Shown here: positions 32,701 through 45,700 of the stretch, piece by piece
Layout: each line of letters starts with the position of its first letter
Position numbering within the stretch: position 1 is the first letter of the stretch
Source of the DNA: Laguncularia racemosa
Lineage: Eukaryota; Streptophyta; Magnoliopsida; Myrtales; Combretaceae
NCBI GenBank assembly: GCA_037954665.1
Contig: JBBMOL010000046.1
Location: 2,092,501-2,156,500, forward strand
Direction: 5' to 3'
DNA length: 64,000 nt
Notes under the pieces: model-generated
Databases searched by the model: none
What the model saw: only the letters and a program-made list of their open reading frames with translations
Told to the model about the DNA's origin: nothing
Program-made: the position numbers and the translations under genes

Positions 32701-35248
32701 TGGTTGAAGCTTAGGTTTGGTGTCATGATTCAATGTTTCAACCTGGAGTAGTTAATATCGAGAACCCAAGTAAGACCTAGGGTTGACCTCAAATCCACGT
32801 TTGCTGCTACAATTTTTTTATGAGTAAAGGTGGAGTTAGAAAGTAACTTCATTTGAGTACCTACAAGAAACAAGTGGCAATCAAATTAAAAACACAAATT
32901 TGAAAAAAATTCTAGATCAAATTTGAGTCAAAACTAGAAAGAGGAAGGAATTTGAAGAACCTATATATTTCCAGCTCCTAATTGATTCCCATAGCTCCAA
33001 GAACTCTAAATATCTTCTATTTACATCTCTTGACCACTCACTTGTGATTGTGAGCGGTGGTTTGTAAATGAGAAAAAAAAAAAGTCTTATTTATACTAGT
33101 AAGGAGGATTAAATATGGTAAATGGATTAATAGTGGTCAATGATATTAATATTATGTTAATAGGAGGTAATAAATAATTTTTACCAAGGAAGTGGTAATT
33201 ATGAGATGCAATGAAGATTTTCTATTCTATAAGGATTTATGGGGTTAGTAATGTTCTACAAGTGGGAATCGAAGAGATGCTGAGAGAAAAAAAAAAGTGA
33301 ATGTTATGTGCTTGAAAAAAAAAAGAAATGAAAAAGAAAAGCACATGTTACACACTTGAAAAGAAAAAAAAAAAAAAAAAAGCACATGTATGTGTTCATG
33401 GAAAAAAAAAAAAAAGAAAGCAAATATACATGCCTAAAAAAAAAGTAAGAAGAAGAAAAGGTACTTGTATATGTTTAGAATATATGTATTATATATATAT
33501 ATATATATGTTGGCCATGATGTTATTCATTAAAAAAAAAAGGAAAAAGAATTTAAAAAGGAAGAAGGAAGTGCACGTACATGCCTAAAAAGGAGAGAGAA
33601 GTGATTACTACAACGTATACATATCAAATTAATTTTACGTATGTCACGGAGAGCTAAGAAATTTTAGTATGAAATATGCATTTGCTAAGCATCTATTTAG
33701 AATTAGGGAAGCTAATTCAGCAATATACCAATATATATATATATATATATATTGTATTTTGTGGACAAGAAATTGTCAAAAATTCAAAGATGACAATTTT
33801 TGTGTTACAATATGCTTTGTAGAAATTTATTGAAATTAAGGCTACCAACTTGTGTGTTCAATGTTGCAACAATCTAATTTTACAAAATTCTCATTATGCT
33901 AAAACAATTTGAAATTCAAGAAGATCATGTCGGACAACACCTATAATAATAATAATAATAATAATAAGAGAGATTTAGAGCATGGACACTGATTACAAGT
34001 CAAATCTTATCTATTCAGTAATAGGTTCAACAACTATTAAAGACGATGACGATGGGCATTTATTGCATTCAATGACCATTATATCAATGGTAATGAGGGG
34101 TATTATTGTTGACTGTTGTTCGTTGAAAAAGCAATTAATTAAAAACAAGTGGAATGACTCTTGCTATGGAAAAATACAGAAGTTATGATAAAAGGAAAAC
34201 ACGTATTGAATGATGAGTGAAAGGAGTATCGATAAGAGAGAGAGAAGAAGGAGAAGAAGAAGAAAAAAAAGTTATTATGTGTTTATAACTTTTTTTTTTC
34301 TTAAAAAAAAAAAAAAGCACATTTATACATGTAAGGGTGCTAGTGACTTAAGATCTAAGTTGAAGTAAATTTACTTTATTCAAGTCTATTGAGGCTAAAA
34401 CAAATCAAGCCATATGGAATTCATTCTCATCAATAAATCTTATAGAGTCCTAAATGCCAATCAACACTTGGGGAGAAATATTTTTTTTCCATTACAAATC
34501 CTCATATGAGGAATTATTTGAAAAAATCATGAGTAATGTTGAATAAAATATTATTTTATGGAAATTTCCTTAAGCTACAATGAGTTAAAATATAAAGAGT
34601 CCATTGTGTAATATCTATCAATTAATTTATTAAAGTATGGAATGTCCATCTATACTTGAAAATATTTATTCTTCTCTACAAGACTACAACAAAGAAATTG
34701 TTATAAAGTTGAATTCATTAATATCAGCACTTCCAAGATCGTATTTTGAGCTAGCTTATTTTATTTAAGATTAAATAAGTTAAAGAAAATCGATTTTCAA
34801 CAATTCCATCTAAAAAATTCATCAAAGAAAAACTTTGAAGTGTTGAACTTCTATAAGTATTCTAGCAAAATCCCATCTCTTCATGTAATGATCAATAAAT
34901 GAAAAGATTAATGTAAAGCTCCAAATTTTTAATAGCACTATGGATGTTCAACTGCTATACCAGGGGTAACAAAACAACGATAAGATCAAAATATGACACT
35001 CAAAGAGGCAAATACTGCAACAATAATATGGAAGTCAAATTATTTTACTACAACTTGTCGACAAGCAAAAAGTAGCAACTACACAAATAAGTTGAATAAT
35101 GGAAACAATTACTCAATGTTCTGCATACACTCTACAACAACTGAAGAGATTGAATCAATTTAATACCCAAAGCCCCCTAGACTTCACCAAAGGAACTTTT
35201 GGTTAGGAAGCAAAATGTAAAGGGCTATTTTAGTAATTGGGATTTTAG
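32701..35248. other. Intergenic DNA with simple repeats
   Basis: Holds a poly-A/GCACATGT minisatellite (33295-33600), TA runs at about 33490-33509 and 33732-33752, an AAT run near 33940-33966, and a hairpin at 34261-34302 (arm AGAAAAAAAAGTTAT pairs with ATAACTTTTTTTTTTCT). No gene is supported; open frames here are low-complexity. Confidence 0.55.
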
Positions 35249-36049
35249 CCAATTTAATGCTATAAAGTAGTTGAATCGGATCTAATTTAAGGATGCCTTA
35301 AAAAGATCTGACTTGATAAGCTTGGAACTAGGATCATTAGATCAGTTTTTCTACCCTTAGCCTCGCTTAGTTATCTCACACGTGAAAAAGTAGATACAAA
35401 AAAAGGTCGTTCTAGTTTCATTTAGGCTTTATTTAGTCTTAATAGGCCTTTAAAAGCTTAATAAGCTTTTAACTTATTTATAGAAGAGTTTAGCTTCTTT
35501 TATAATATGGATGGGATAAACTTTATAAGCTTAACAAAACTTTAGCCTAGGCTTGAGTCAAGCCCAAGCCCATGAACTTATAAGGTTAAGAAGGCTTTAA
35601 TCTTAGCTATCCATCATTAGAAATGATCTAATGATCATTATCAACAACTAATCTAGTTCGTCTATCTCAGCTTTATCTACTAGTCTAGATTAGAGGCCAA
35701 TATATATATATATATATATGAGCTTCCTCCTCATTTGGAACATTCAACGCATTAGCACACTTCATGCAAACATCATTACTTTGTTATAATTGCCTTCTAG
35801 AAAATCAAACACTAAAAATTCATGAAGAGCAAGTCAAGAAAACATCAACAAATATATAGTCAATCTATTGTTAGATGCACACTTTGAAAATTCGAGCTTG
35901 CTTGCTCAAAACAACCCCCTCCCCCTCCCCTACACATACTTCTCTCTAAGATCATCCTTCCATGTGCCATTAGATCATGACTTCTACTAAGATTAACCTT
36001 CACGGATATCACACATGATCAATCATCAACAGCAAACCCTCATACATTA
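35249..36049 (+). repeat. Uninterrupted copy of the LTR-like repeat hit by element 1
   Basis: About 800 bases collinear with 4905-5140 plus 20963-21519. At the element 1 insertion point it reads AAAGCTTAATAAGCTTTTAAC, with one ATAAG rather than two. A TATATATATGAGC box near 35720 and following leader suggest an LTR promoter. No partner LTR seen, so it may be a solo LTR. Class unknown. Confidence 0.7.
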
Positions 36050-36283
36050 TCATTATATGATTATTACATTATTAGGAAAATAATAATATATTGACTCTTG
36101 AACTATGGGATTATATATTGTAACAAAAGAAAAAAAGAACTATAGGCTATTTTTCATGGTCCATAAAAATAATGGTAATTCGACTCTTTAGTATAGTGAG
36201 CTTCCCAAAAGGTCATTGATCCTTCCCAATCAAGCATGTTTAAACTTGGAGTTCTAATGAACTCTAAGGTGCTACACTAAAAG

Positions 36284-37170
36284 TAGGGCTAGCAATTCGT
36301 CATGTTTTGTGTCTGTGTCTAAATGCATTCGTATCTTGAAAACCTTAACTTATAAATTGACCTATTTATTAATCGTATATGAAAACTTAAACTTGGAACT
36401 CGACTCATTTAATAATCACATTTCATGATTGGGTTTAATTCATTTATTGATTAAAAAGTTATAGATAAATTTATAAAATAGTTATAAATGCGTAAGAAAA
36501 AGGGCAATCATAAAATTAATATTTACAAATATAAATAATATAATCTTAACATTTAAATATAAACTTACAATGCAACAAGAGTTTAATAAGATAAAGTTAT
36601 ATAATCTATAACATAGTGTGTATATATATACATATATATAAACATACATAGACACACAAATATATATGTGATATATATATATATATATGTCTTATATATT
36701 TGTTATATATGTTCCTATGTTATATAGTTTTATAATCTATATTTAAATAAAATATATATATGTTATTATAATATATAGGTTAATACATATAACATATGTA
36801 TTATATATATTATATATACACACTATATTTATAATCTATATTTAAGCACACTAATATACATACATACATACATTAATGCTCGATATAATTTATGTATATC
36901 TATATGTATTATATATATATTATTAATTATTTAATTGTTACACAGGTTCGTGGGCCAAACTTGAACCTATTTATAATATTTGTTTAATAAATGGGTTTAT
37001 AAGCAGGTTTATAGGTTAAACCCGAATTTGTATGTAAATTTTATTGTATTTAAATGAGTTCAACTCATTTGTGTCTTGTTTCGATTTTTTAAATGTACAA
37101 ACTTATTTATAATCATATCATGTGGTGTTGGGTGTGGGTTCATAGGTTGTGTTTGAAATTATCGATCTTA
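36284..37170. mobile_element. hAT-type non-autonomous element with 8-bp duplication
   Basis: 887 bases flanked by exact ACTAAAAG (36276-36283 and 37171-37178). The left end reads TAGGGCTAGCAATTCG and the reverse complement of the right end TAAGATCGATAATTTC; 14 of the first 15 positions are identical or differ by a transition. The interior is AT-rich with TA runs and no transposase. Superfamily is inferred from the 8-bp duplication and TAGGG start. Confidence 0.75.
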
Positions 37171-37178
37171 ACTAAAAG

Positions 37179-39051
37179 ACACTTTGATGATTATAATTTC
37201 ATCACCTTTTTAATTGAGGGATACTGCATTTCTATAAAAGTTATATGGACATGGAAATACACTTAAAAATTTAAGGGATCTATTAGGATGGATAATTTTT
37301 TAAGTATATATATATATATTATTGAAAATGCTAATATGACTAGTAATAGTAGATAAGAACGCAATCATGGACCTTGTTGTCGTCTAAAAGTTGGTTTTGT
37401 CATGTGATTTTCATATTGAAACGTATGCAATCGACGTCCTTATCTTTATACTTTTTTTTTTTTTTTTTGTTACACAAATCCTATCGAGCCTTCTATTGCA
37501 TATGTATGTTTTTGTTCGCGTGAAACTCATGCCACCTACCTCAAAATTTTCATTTTCAAGAAGAGTACAGTGATTTTTGCGTTATAATTAGCTAGGCGAA
37601 ACTTATTAATCACATGAGTGCCATTAGCGTTCCCTCTTAGCTAGGCATGAAGACTTGTTGGCTGTCCAAATTATTAAGAATATATCTTTGGCAAAATAAA
37701 ATAAATAAATTATTTAGAATATAATTGGATGAAATCCCGGGCTACAAGCAGGCTGATGCTATTGACTTAAAAAGAGTATAATCGTTTTAATGAAACAATA
37801 AATTTATTTAAAATATTATCACAATTTACATATTATGATTTATGTTTATAAATTATTATATGGTGTAACTATATCATTCATTTATATAAATATATATCAT
37901 ATATTAAGATTTTATATAATAACTGGGTGGTCATCCTATCACATGAAATGATGTGTCATTTGGAAAGGATAATGATACTCTAAAATTTAGCAATGCAATA
38001 TTATGAATACTAGGAATTTTATCATTTCATACTATGTTATGTCAAAAATACAACACCTAAGTTATATGCTTTAGATAACTGACATTTTTATTTGATACAT
38101 ATGTAGTATGTAACCTGTAAATACACCGAGAAGTTATTTCAAGTGCTGATAAGTCATCCAAATTTTCAAAATATACTTTACAATCCAGAATTTTAAAAAA
38201 ACTTGTACATAGCCTTAAACCATTGTCTTTTTTTTATTATTTTTTTCTTTTTTTGCCCTTCACTATTTATGATCCATTTAGCATTATCAGTTTTAGGGTC
38301 TTAGCCATAATTTGAGGTGTTTGTATATTTTTCTATATATATATATAAATTACAAACATACCTCCATAACATTTGAAAATATACACATACCCTAAATCCA
38401 TTTGGACTGCCATTATTTATGATATTTTGAATGATGGTTTTATAATTTCAGCGATGGATTGAAAGGTGTATTATAAATATTTTCAAATGCATATTTTTAG
38501 AGTATAGTGTATTTATCTATATTTAATCAAGGTGTTTTTATAATTATTCCTATATTATATGCTCAGGCGTCATAGTATCCCAAAAACTAATAAAAACTAT
38601 TTTAAAGGAAAAAGAAACTGACAGAATTATGCACGGGGACGGAGCAACCTTGCTTATATTTTCTTAAACTTCCATTATTTCAAGGGATCGATTAAGTGCA
38701 CGCAAAAGGTTGTAAACCCCTAATCAGATATGTAATATAATCATATTTTAAGTCATGTCCCCTCGCATCATGTTAACTAGCCTTTTGATTTGATGTTATT
38801 GGAATACATAGCATCATGATTGAATGGTAATCACTGTCATAAGCCGGAACCTATTCCTTATCATACAACTTTTCGAATATTTAATCTTCATTTATTTTAT
38901 CTCCATGTCAAAGAACTACTCCACAAATTGAATTGTTAGATTCTCCCAATTGGATTTAGGTCATATTAGAAAGAAAGTTAGTTTATTTTTTTTACTGAAC
39001 CAGTTAGATTGTTAGGAAATTAATATTTTATTAGATAAAAAGTATAAATAA
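37179..39051. other. Intergenic DNA, nothing recognised
   Basis: AT-rich with TA runs (about 37301-37318 and 38335-38346) and a T run at 37451-37468. No gene, RNA or transposon end could be supported. Confidence 0.5.
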
Positions 39052-39056
39052 CAACT

Positions 39057-41107
39057 TGTCGAGTCTAATTTCTGAATTCTCATTCTTAATCCGATCTAAA
39101 TTAGACCCTATACTCATCTAATGTAGATCCTCGACTTGAGTTAGGAATTTCGTTTGATTTTTGAAGTCGCCACCCAACTGTTGTTGAGAAATATTGAATT
39201 AAGACTAAAGGAGCGGATTAGTCTTAATTTGGACCACTAGTCGACGTTATTTCCTCTTTTCATTTTTGTGAAAAAAGAAAATGGGAAAACCAGAGTTTCT
39301 AAGTCCGAAGGCTAACCTATTAAAACCTTTACGGTTATCACCTAATCTCCTGAAATTGTTCCTCTTTAGAAATGTGTTTTTATGTGTTTCTGTTACTTTT
39401 TATTATGTTTTTGAATTATTTCAAGAAAATGATTTTTCATTAATTTTATGGACTGACCCAGATGGGTGCTTACGTACCTGCTACCATGATCAAACAAGCC
39501 GTAGTTCGCCTTTTTGAAAACTTTAAGTTTGTTTGTGAATTTTAATTTTGAAATCTCTTTTGCTTTATGTTTTTACCATTTTTGGGATTTTTCTAAAAAA
39601 ATTCTAAGCCTAAGCTTTAATCTGATTTTGAAAATGATTTTTAGGGAAAAACATCAATTTTGGATTTATTTGAAGAAAAGGATTTTTCTAAGTGCTAAAA
39701 CTCATTTTTTATGATTCTTTTATAATTTTTGAATTTTTTTATGACTTTTAAGATTTTTATTATTTTTTATGATTTTTTAATGATTTTTGTGATTTTTGTG
39801 AAAATTTTTATCTTAAGTTAATATCTATCCTATTTTGAAATCTAAAATTTTATTGTTATTTTTCATTTTTTTTCTACATTTTATTATTTTTTATTATTAT
39901 TATATTTTTTTATCTATCTATTTATTATTATTTTTCTTATTTATTATTTTTCTACATTATTAAATTCTAGAAAAATCTAATTTCTACATTTTCCTATTTA
40001 TTACAAATAAATAAATAAATAAATAACTAAATAACAAATAATTAATTAATTAATTAATTCGGAATAAATAAATAAACAAAATTAATTAAATAAAATAATA
40101 AAAATCCGGAAAATCCGACTTACCTGGATCCGGGTCGGTGCGCGGGTCGGGTCGGTCGGGTCGAATCGGGTCGATCGGACACGGTGGCGGGGAAGGCTCG
40201 TTCACGGCGTTCCGGTGGCCTTTTGCAGCGGGTGAGGTGTTGAATCCTAGCTTCTTGAGGTTGCTGAATCCAATGGTGGCGGTGGTTTGCTCCCAGATCG
40301 CCTCCTGGGGGTGGTTCAACTCCGGCCGGTGCTTCGCAGTTTTGGGTCTCCTCCGATGCTCTCTGATTTGCACTCTTTCTCTCAATTCTGATTCGTGCTT
40401 TTGCTTCCTCCCCTCCTCCTCTATTTATAGGCACTTGAAACCGAGTTGGATAAGCTCGGATTTCCTCCGATTGAAGCTGATCGGATTTTCGGTTAGAAAA
40501 ACCAACTCCGATTTATGTCAATCCCTCGATTTGTTGCGATTTGATTCCAATTAGATAATGTTTATCTTATTTATGTTGAAGATCTGTTGGATTTGTGCAA
40601 AAAATCGAATCGAAACGGCCGAAATACGAATTTTTCCTTCCGCCGGCGATCTCGGGCTCGAGGTAAGAGACGATCACGCGCCCGGCGCGTGCGCTTCCTC
40701 CAGCCAATTAGATGCTGCCATGTGTCCTGGGTAAATGAAAAATTTGCAAAACACGGAAAATGCTTCCCCCGCGTTTCGAACCTGCGACCTCGCACCCGCA
40801 TCGCACGCCTTAGCCCATGGTCCGGACCAACTGAGCTAGCCCACTTTCTTGATTTTTCTAATTTCGCAAATTGCATATATGCAATGCGATTTTTCTATTT
40901 TTTGTATTTTTTGAAAATTCCAAATTTTGTAAAAATTGTTTATTATCTATTATTGCTATTTCTGAAATCATTTTTCAAAATTGATGTGTTTTCCTATTTA
41001 TTTTTATTTTTTTAGATATTTTTATTATTTATGCTAAATTAGGAAAAATTGGAAAAAATTAAAAATTGATTATTATTGATTCCTAGGGCAAAAATAGGGT
41101 GTTTACA
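39057..41107 (-). repeat. 3' LTR of element 2
   Basis: 2051 bases, minus strand. Contains the TATA box (40421-40429), the CAG|GTAAGT donor (GT at 40122-40123), and the pol III-like A box (40827-40838, TAGCTCAGTTGG on the minus strand) and B box (40773-40782). Frames such as 40138-40554 and 40571-40876 are LTR by-products. Confidence 0.92.
40773..40838 (-). promoter_or_regulatory. tRNA/SINE-like pol III boxes, best copy
   Basis: On the minus strand TAGCTCAGTTGG then GGTTCGAAAC, 56 bases apart start to start. Both agree closely with plant tRNA A and B box consensus, and the sequence starts GGGCTAGCTCAGTTGG like a tRNA 5' half. The palindrome GGTCCGGACC follows the A box. Origin from a tRNA or SINE captured in the LTR is inferred. 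Confidence 0.6.
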
Positions 41108-41123
41108 GCTGCCCCTCTTTGTG
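41108..41123 (-). other. Polypurine tract of element 2
   Basis: Reads CACAAAGAGGGGCAGC on the minus strand, right before the 3' LTR. Confidence 0.8.
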
Positions 41124-41263
41124 GTAAAGTTTGAAAAACTTAACTACAAAGATAAACAAAAGACACCATTTTTGGCCTCTTGAATTAGGTTTTGGTAGGA
41201 AAATGCTCCAAGAGCTAATAATCCTACGATTGAAGATGTTCCTAACAATTCAAGGTAATGTTC

Positions 41264-42265
41264 CTTCCCAAAAAGTGCTTTATGGGCTGACTAATTGGCG
41301 ATGGGACATGTCTCCATCATTGTATAGGAATGTATGAGAAATGATGATAGGAAGCATCTTATCAGACTTGCAACCTTGGAAAGAAAATTTACTCAGGAAG
41401 CGCCCTTATGAGCTGGCTATCTGTTAACAGAAGCGTCTTGTTAGACTTGCAACTGTTTGGGAGAACATTTCCGAAAAGTGCCCCGAGAGCTGACTAATCG
41501 GGAGAGTTTAGAAAAGTGCCCCTCATGGGCTGACTAACCTTTGAATTGAATGCCTCAAAAAGTGCCCCCTATGGGCTGACCATGAGGACAAAGATTTTTT
41601 TAGGAAAGTGCCCCCTATGGGCTGACTAACCTTTGATGGGATTGTCTCAAAAAGTGCCCCCTATGGGCTAACCATGAGAATAGATTTTTAAGAAAGTGCC
41701 CCCTATGGGCTGACTAACCTTTGAATTGAATTTTGCCTCAAAAAGTGCCCCCTATGGGCTAACCATGAGAACAAAGTTTTTTTTTTTTTTTTTAGGAAAG
41801 TGCCCCCTATGGGCTGACTAACCTTTGAATTGAATTTTGCCTCAAAAAGTGCCCCCTATGGGCTGACCATGAGGACAAAGTTTTAGGAAAGTGCCCCCTA
41901 TGGGCTGACTAACCTGGAGTTGAATTTGCCTCAAAAAGTGCCCCTTATGGGCTGACCATGAGAATAAAGTTTAGGAAAGTGCCCCCTATGGGCTGACCAT
42001 GAGGACAAAGTTTTTAGGAAAGTGCCCCCTATGGGCTGACTAACCTAATATAAAAATGATATCTAGGAAGGCGTCTTTATAGATCGACCTTGGAGGAGAT
42101 CTAGGGAAGTGCCCCGTTTTGGGCTGACTACCCTATGATGAAAATGATGGCTCAAAAGGTGCCCCATGTGGGCTAACCTTGAGAGATCTAGGGAAGTGCC
42201 CCTTTTTGGGCTGACCACCCTATTAAAGGGCATGTTTAGACAAGTACCCCACTACGGGCTGACTC
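41264..42265 (-). repeat. Hairpin-bearing tandem array in the 3' UTR of element 2
   Basis: About 25 imperfect units; two types alternate, one with ...GGCTGACTAACCTTTGAATTG and one with ...GGCTGACCATGAGGACAAAG (+ strand). On the element strand the core GCCCATAGGGGGC pairs GCCC with GGGC. Variants GCTC-TCG-GGGC, GTCT-AACA-AGAC, GTCT-GATA-AGAT and GCCC-ACAT-GGGGC keep the stem. Homologous to 17838-18760. Confidence 0.85.
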
Positions 42266-42765
42266 ATCTTGTACTTTTGAATATGCTTTCTACGGCCCGA
42301 CCTAAATGATGTGATGCCTTTCATGACAATTATTATTTTTTTAATGTGTTTGCCAATTTTATCGTGGATAGTAACCAAACAACCAAACCTTCGGGCTGGT
42401 TTACTTCTGCTTCATTTCTTCTTATCTTGACACAGGGTCGACAATTTTGATGTGCTCCCTTTCTTTATACACAACGCTCTTTTGACGGTAATGTTATCCT
42501 AATAACGCGCTCAGTTTTAATGCTAAAAAATAGATAGGATTATATCACAAACCATATTAAGATTCATTATCATTTTAGTGTTTATCTTTCATTGGTGAAA
42601 TGGTGGGTAATGTGTTTAAGAATATTTGTTATGGTGCGAATTGATTTGGATTATTGACCATTCAGGGATATTAACTTTGCTTGTAAAAAAATAAAAACTC
42701 GACTCAACGAAATTTGTATCGAACATTGGCTTTCATAAACATTGGCAAAATTTCAATTCCCTTAC
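42266..42765 (-). other. 3' untranslated region of element 2, proximal part
   Basis: Non-coding, between pol and the tandem array; shares words with 15924-16440 in element 1. Confidence 0.6.
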
Positions 42766-45700
42766 CTAAGGATAGTACATCTTTACAGCATTTGTGTTAA
42801 TGGGGTCTCTCAATTCTGAACCATCCATCTGAGTTAATATCAAAGCACCTCCTGACAGAACCTTTTTCACCACATAGGGGCCTTCATAGTTTGGGGTGAA
42901 TTTTCCTCTAGAGTCTTGGGCATTCGGGAGAACCTTCTTTAGTACCAGATCCCTCTCTTTAAAGTACCGAGGTCTCATCTTCTTGTTAAATGCTCGGGCC
43001 ATTCTTTGTTGATAACACTGACCATGACATAATGCGGTAAGTCTTCTTTCATCAATCAGATTCAGCTGATCAAGCCTCTTCTTTACCCAATCTGATTCGG
43101 TTAACTGAGTTTCTGACAGGATTCCGAATGATGGTATCTCAACTTCAACTGGTAGCACTGCTTCTATACCATATACCAATGAGTAAGGGCTAGCTCCTGT
43201 GGACGTTCTTATTGAAGTCCTATAATCCATGAGAGCAAACGGTAACATTTCATGCCAATCTTTGTAAGTTGTTGTCATTTTCTCGATGATCTTTTTGATA
43301 TTTTTATTAGCTGCTTCTACTGCCCCGTTCATTTGAGGTCGGTAAGGAGTTGAATTTCGGTGGTTTATGTGGAATTGTTGACATAAACCTGTCATCGATT
43401 TGTTGTTGAGATTGGTACCGTTGTCGGTGATGATGGACTCAGGAACTCCATATCGGGCTATTATGTCCCTTTTTAAGAAGTGGACTATTACCCCTTTTGT
43501 GACATTGGTGTATGATGAAGCTTCTACCCATTTGGTGAAGTAATCGATCGCTACCAGTATAAATCTATGGCCGTTGGATGTTGTTGGAGTGATAGGGCCA
43601 ATTATGTCAATTCCCCACATGGAGAATGGCCATGGTGCTGATAACAAATGTAGCTCGTTGGGCGGAGCATTTATCCGGTTTGCGTAGACTTGACACAGAT
43701 GACAGTGCTTGACATATTTTATGCAATCTGATTCCATGGTTAACCAATAATATCCTAACCTCATGATTTTTTGGGCCAACACGTAGCCATTCATATGAGG
43801 TCCACATACTCCTTCATGTACTTCCTTCATCAATTCGCATGCTTCATCTTTGTCCACACATCTCAACAGGGTGGTATCAAATGATCTCTTGTAAAGTCTG
43901 GACCCACTTAATAGGAAATGGCTTGCTAACCTTCTGAGTGTTCTTTGGTCATTCTTGCTAGCCATTTCGGGGTATTTACCTTCTTGGAGAAAGGTCTTGA
44001 TATCGTGATACCAAGGTTTGTTATCTTGTATCTTTTCCATTGTTAAACAGTAGGCGGGCCGACTTTCGATGTCTATTTTCATCGGTTGAACTTCGGCTCC
44101 TCCTGTTATCTGGATCATAGATGCTAGTGTGGCTAATGCATCTGCAAACTGATTTTGAGTTCTCGGGATGTATGTGAAAGTGATTGCCTTGAATTCCTCA
44201 ATTTGCTCTGTCAAGTGTTGATGATACGGTACCAGTTTGGAGTCTTTAGTCTTGTATTCCCCTCTTGTCTATAGTATGATGAGCGACGAACCCCCATATA
44301 CTTCTAATTCGCGGATTCCCATTTGGCAGGCCATTTTGAGGCCAAGTATACATGCTTCATATTCTGCGATATTATTGGTATAGGGAAATGTAAGTCTCGT
44401 CGCTGCAGGGAATTGCGTGCCGTTCGGGGATATCAATACCGCCCCAACCCCAAACCGAATACATTAGCGGCTCCATCGAAAAACAGTTTCCATGTAGCAT
44501 TCTACTCTACCCCAAAGTCTTCTTCCGGCATATCCTTCATTGTCAATATATTCTCATCTAGAAACTGGGCCTGTAGTTCTTGGGAATCTGTTTCAACAGG
44601 GTGTTCCGCCAATTGGTCGACTAAGGCTTGCCCTTTCATTGAGTTCTGATTCATGTATGTGATGTCGAACTCAAATAGGAGCATTTGCCACTTAGAGATT
44701 CTCCCTATCAAAGCTGGTTTCTCTGCCAAGTATTTCAAGGGATCATGTCTTGTCAGTAGCTCAATATGGTAATAAAGGGTATACTGCCTTAAGCGATGCA
44801 TAACCCAAATTAACGCACAACACGTCTTCTCCACCTCCGAGTACCTCTGTTCCCCATTTGTGAACTTCTTACTCAGATAGTATATGGAACTCTCTCTTCC
44901 TTCATCATCTTTCTACCCCAGCACATACCCTATGGATTCAGGGAGTATAGTGAGGTATAAGAATAAGGGCTTTCCTTGTTTCGGGACTATCAAGACTGGA
45001 GGTTTTATAAGGTAGTCTTTGATTTTCCTGAATGCCTCTTCGCATTCGTTGTCCCATTCTATTGCGGCGTTCTTCTTCAACAGACGGAATAGTGGTCGGC
45101 ATTTGTCGGTGAGCTGTGAGATAAATCGAGCTATGTAATTTAATCTTCCCAGTAAGCTTCTTACTTCTTTAACGGAGCGTGGGGAAGGTAACTCTAATAT
45201 AGATTTCACCTTGTCAAGGTCGATTCTAATGCCCTCCTGGCTTATGACAAACCCTAACAATTTCCCCGTTGTGACCCCAAAAGTACATTTTTCTGGGTTT
45301 AACTTAAGCTGGAACTTTCTCAGTCGTTTGAACAATTTTCTCAGGATACCTATATGGCTTTCTCCTTCTTTGGATTTGGCTATCATGTCGTCGACATATA
45401 CTTCAACCTCACGATGCATCATGTCGTGAAGTATGGCGACCATGGCTCTCTGATACGTTGCCCCAGCGTTTTTTAAACCGAAGGGCATGACTTTGTAATA
45501 GAAAGTCCCCCATGTTGTGATGAAAGTCGTTTTGGTTTTATCTTCCTCAACCATTTTTATTTGATTATATCCCGAGAAACCGTCCAAGAATGAGAAGAGA
45601 TGGTTTCCCGCAGTGTTGTCTACTAGAACGTCAATATGAGGTAGGGGGAAGTTATCCTTTGGCGTGGCTTAGTTCAAGTCCCGAAAGTCTACGCATACGC

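Noticed and set aside
33328..33519. 63-residue Lys-rich frame
   Set aside because: Translation of the poly-A minisatellite.
40138..40554. 138-residue + frame and the overlapping minus frames in the element 2 LTR
   Set aside because: Antisense to the leader of the element; frames differ between the two LTRs, no motif.
40773..40838. Functional tRNA gene in the LTR
   Set aside because: A and B boxes are good, but a full cloverleaf with matched acceptor stem and a clear anticodon arm was not found; SINE-like relic fits better.
40587..41015. 142-residue frame (and its partner at 53081-53479)
   Set aside because: Antisense to the LTR U3 and ends in low-complexity Phe/Leu; it is kept only because the LTRs are copies of each other.
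41264..42265. CRISPR array
   Set aside because: Tandem units with variable spacers look superficially similar, but this is a plant retrotransposon 3' UTR, units diverge gradually and no cas genes exist.
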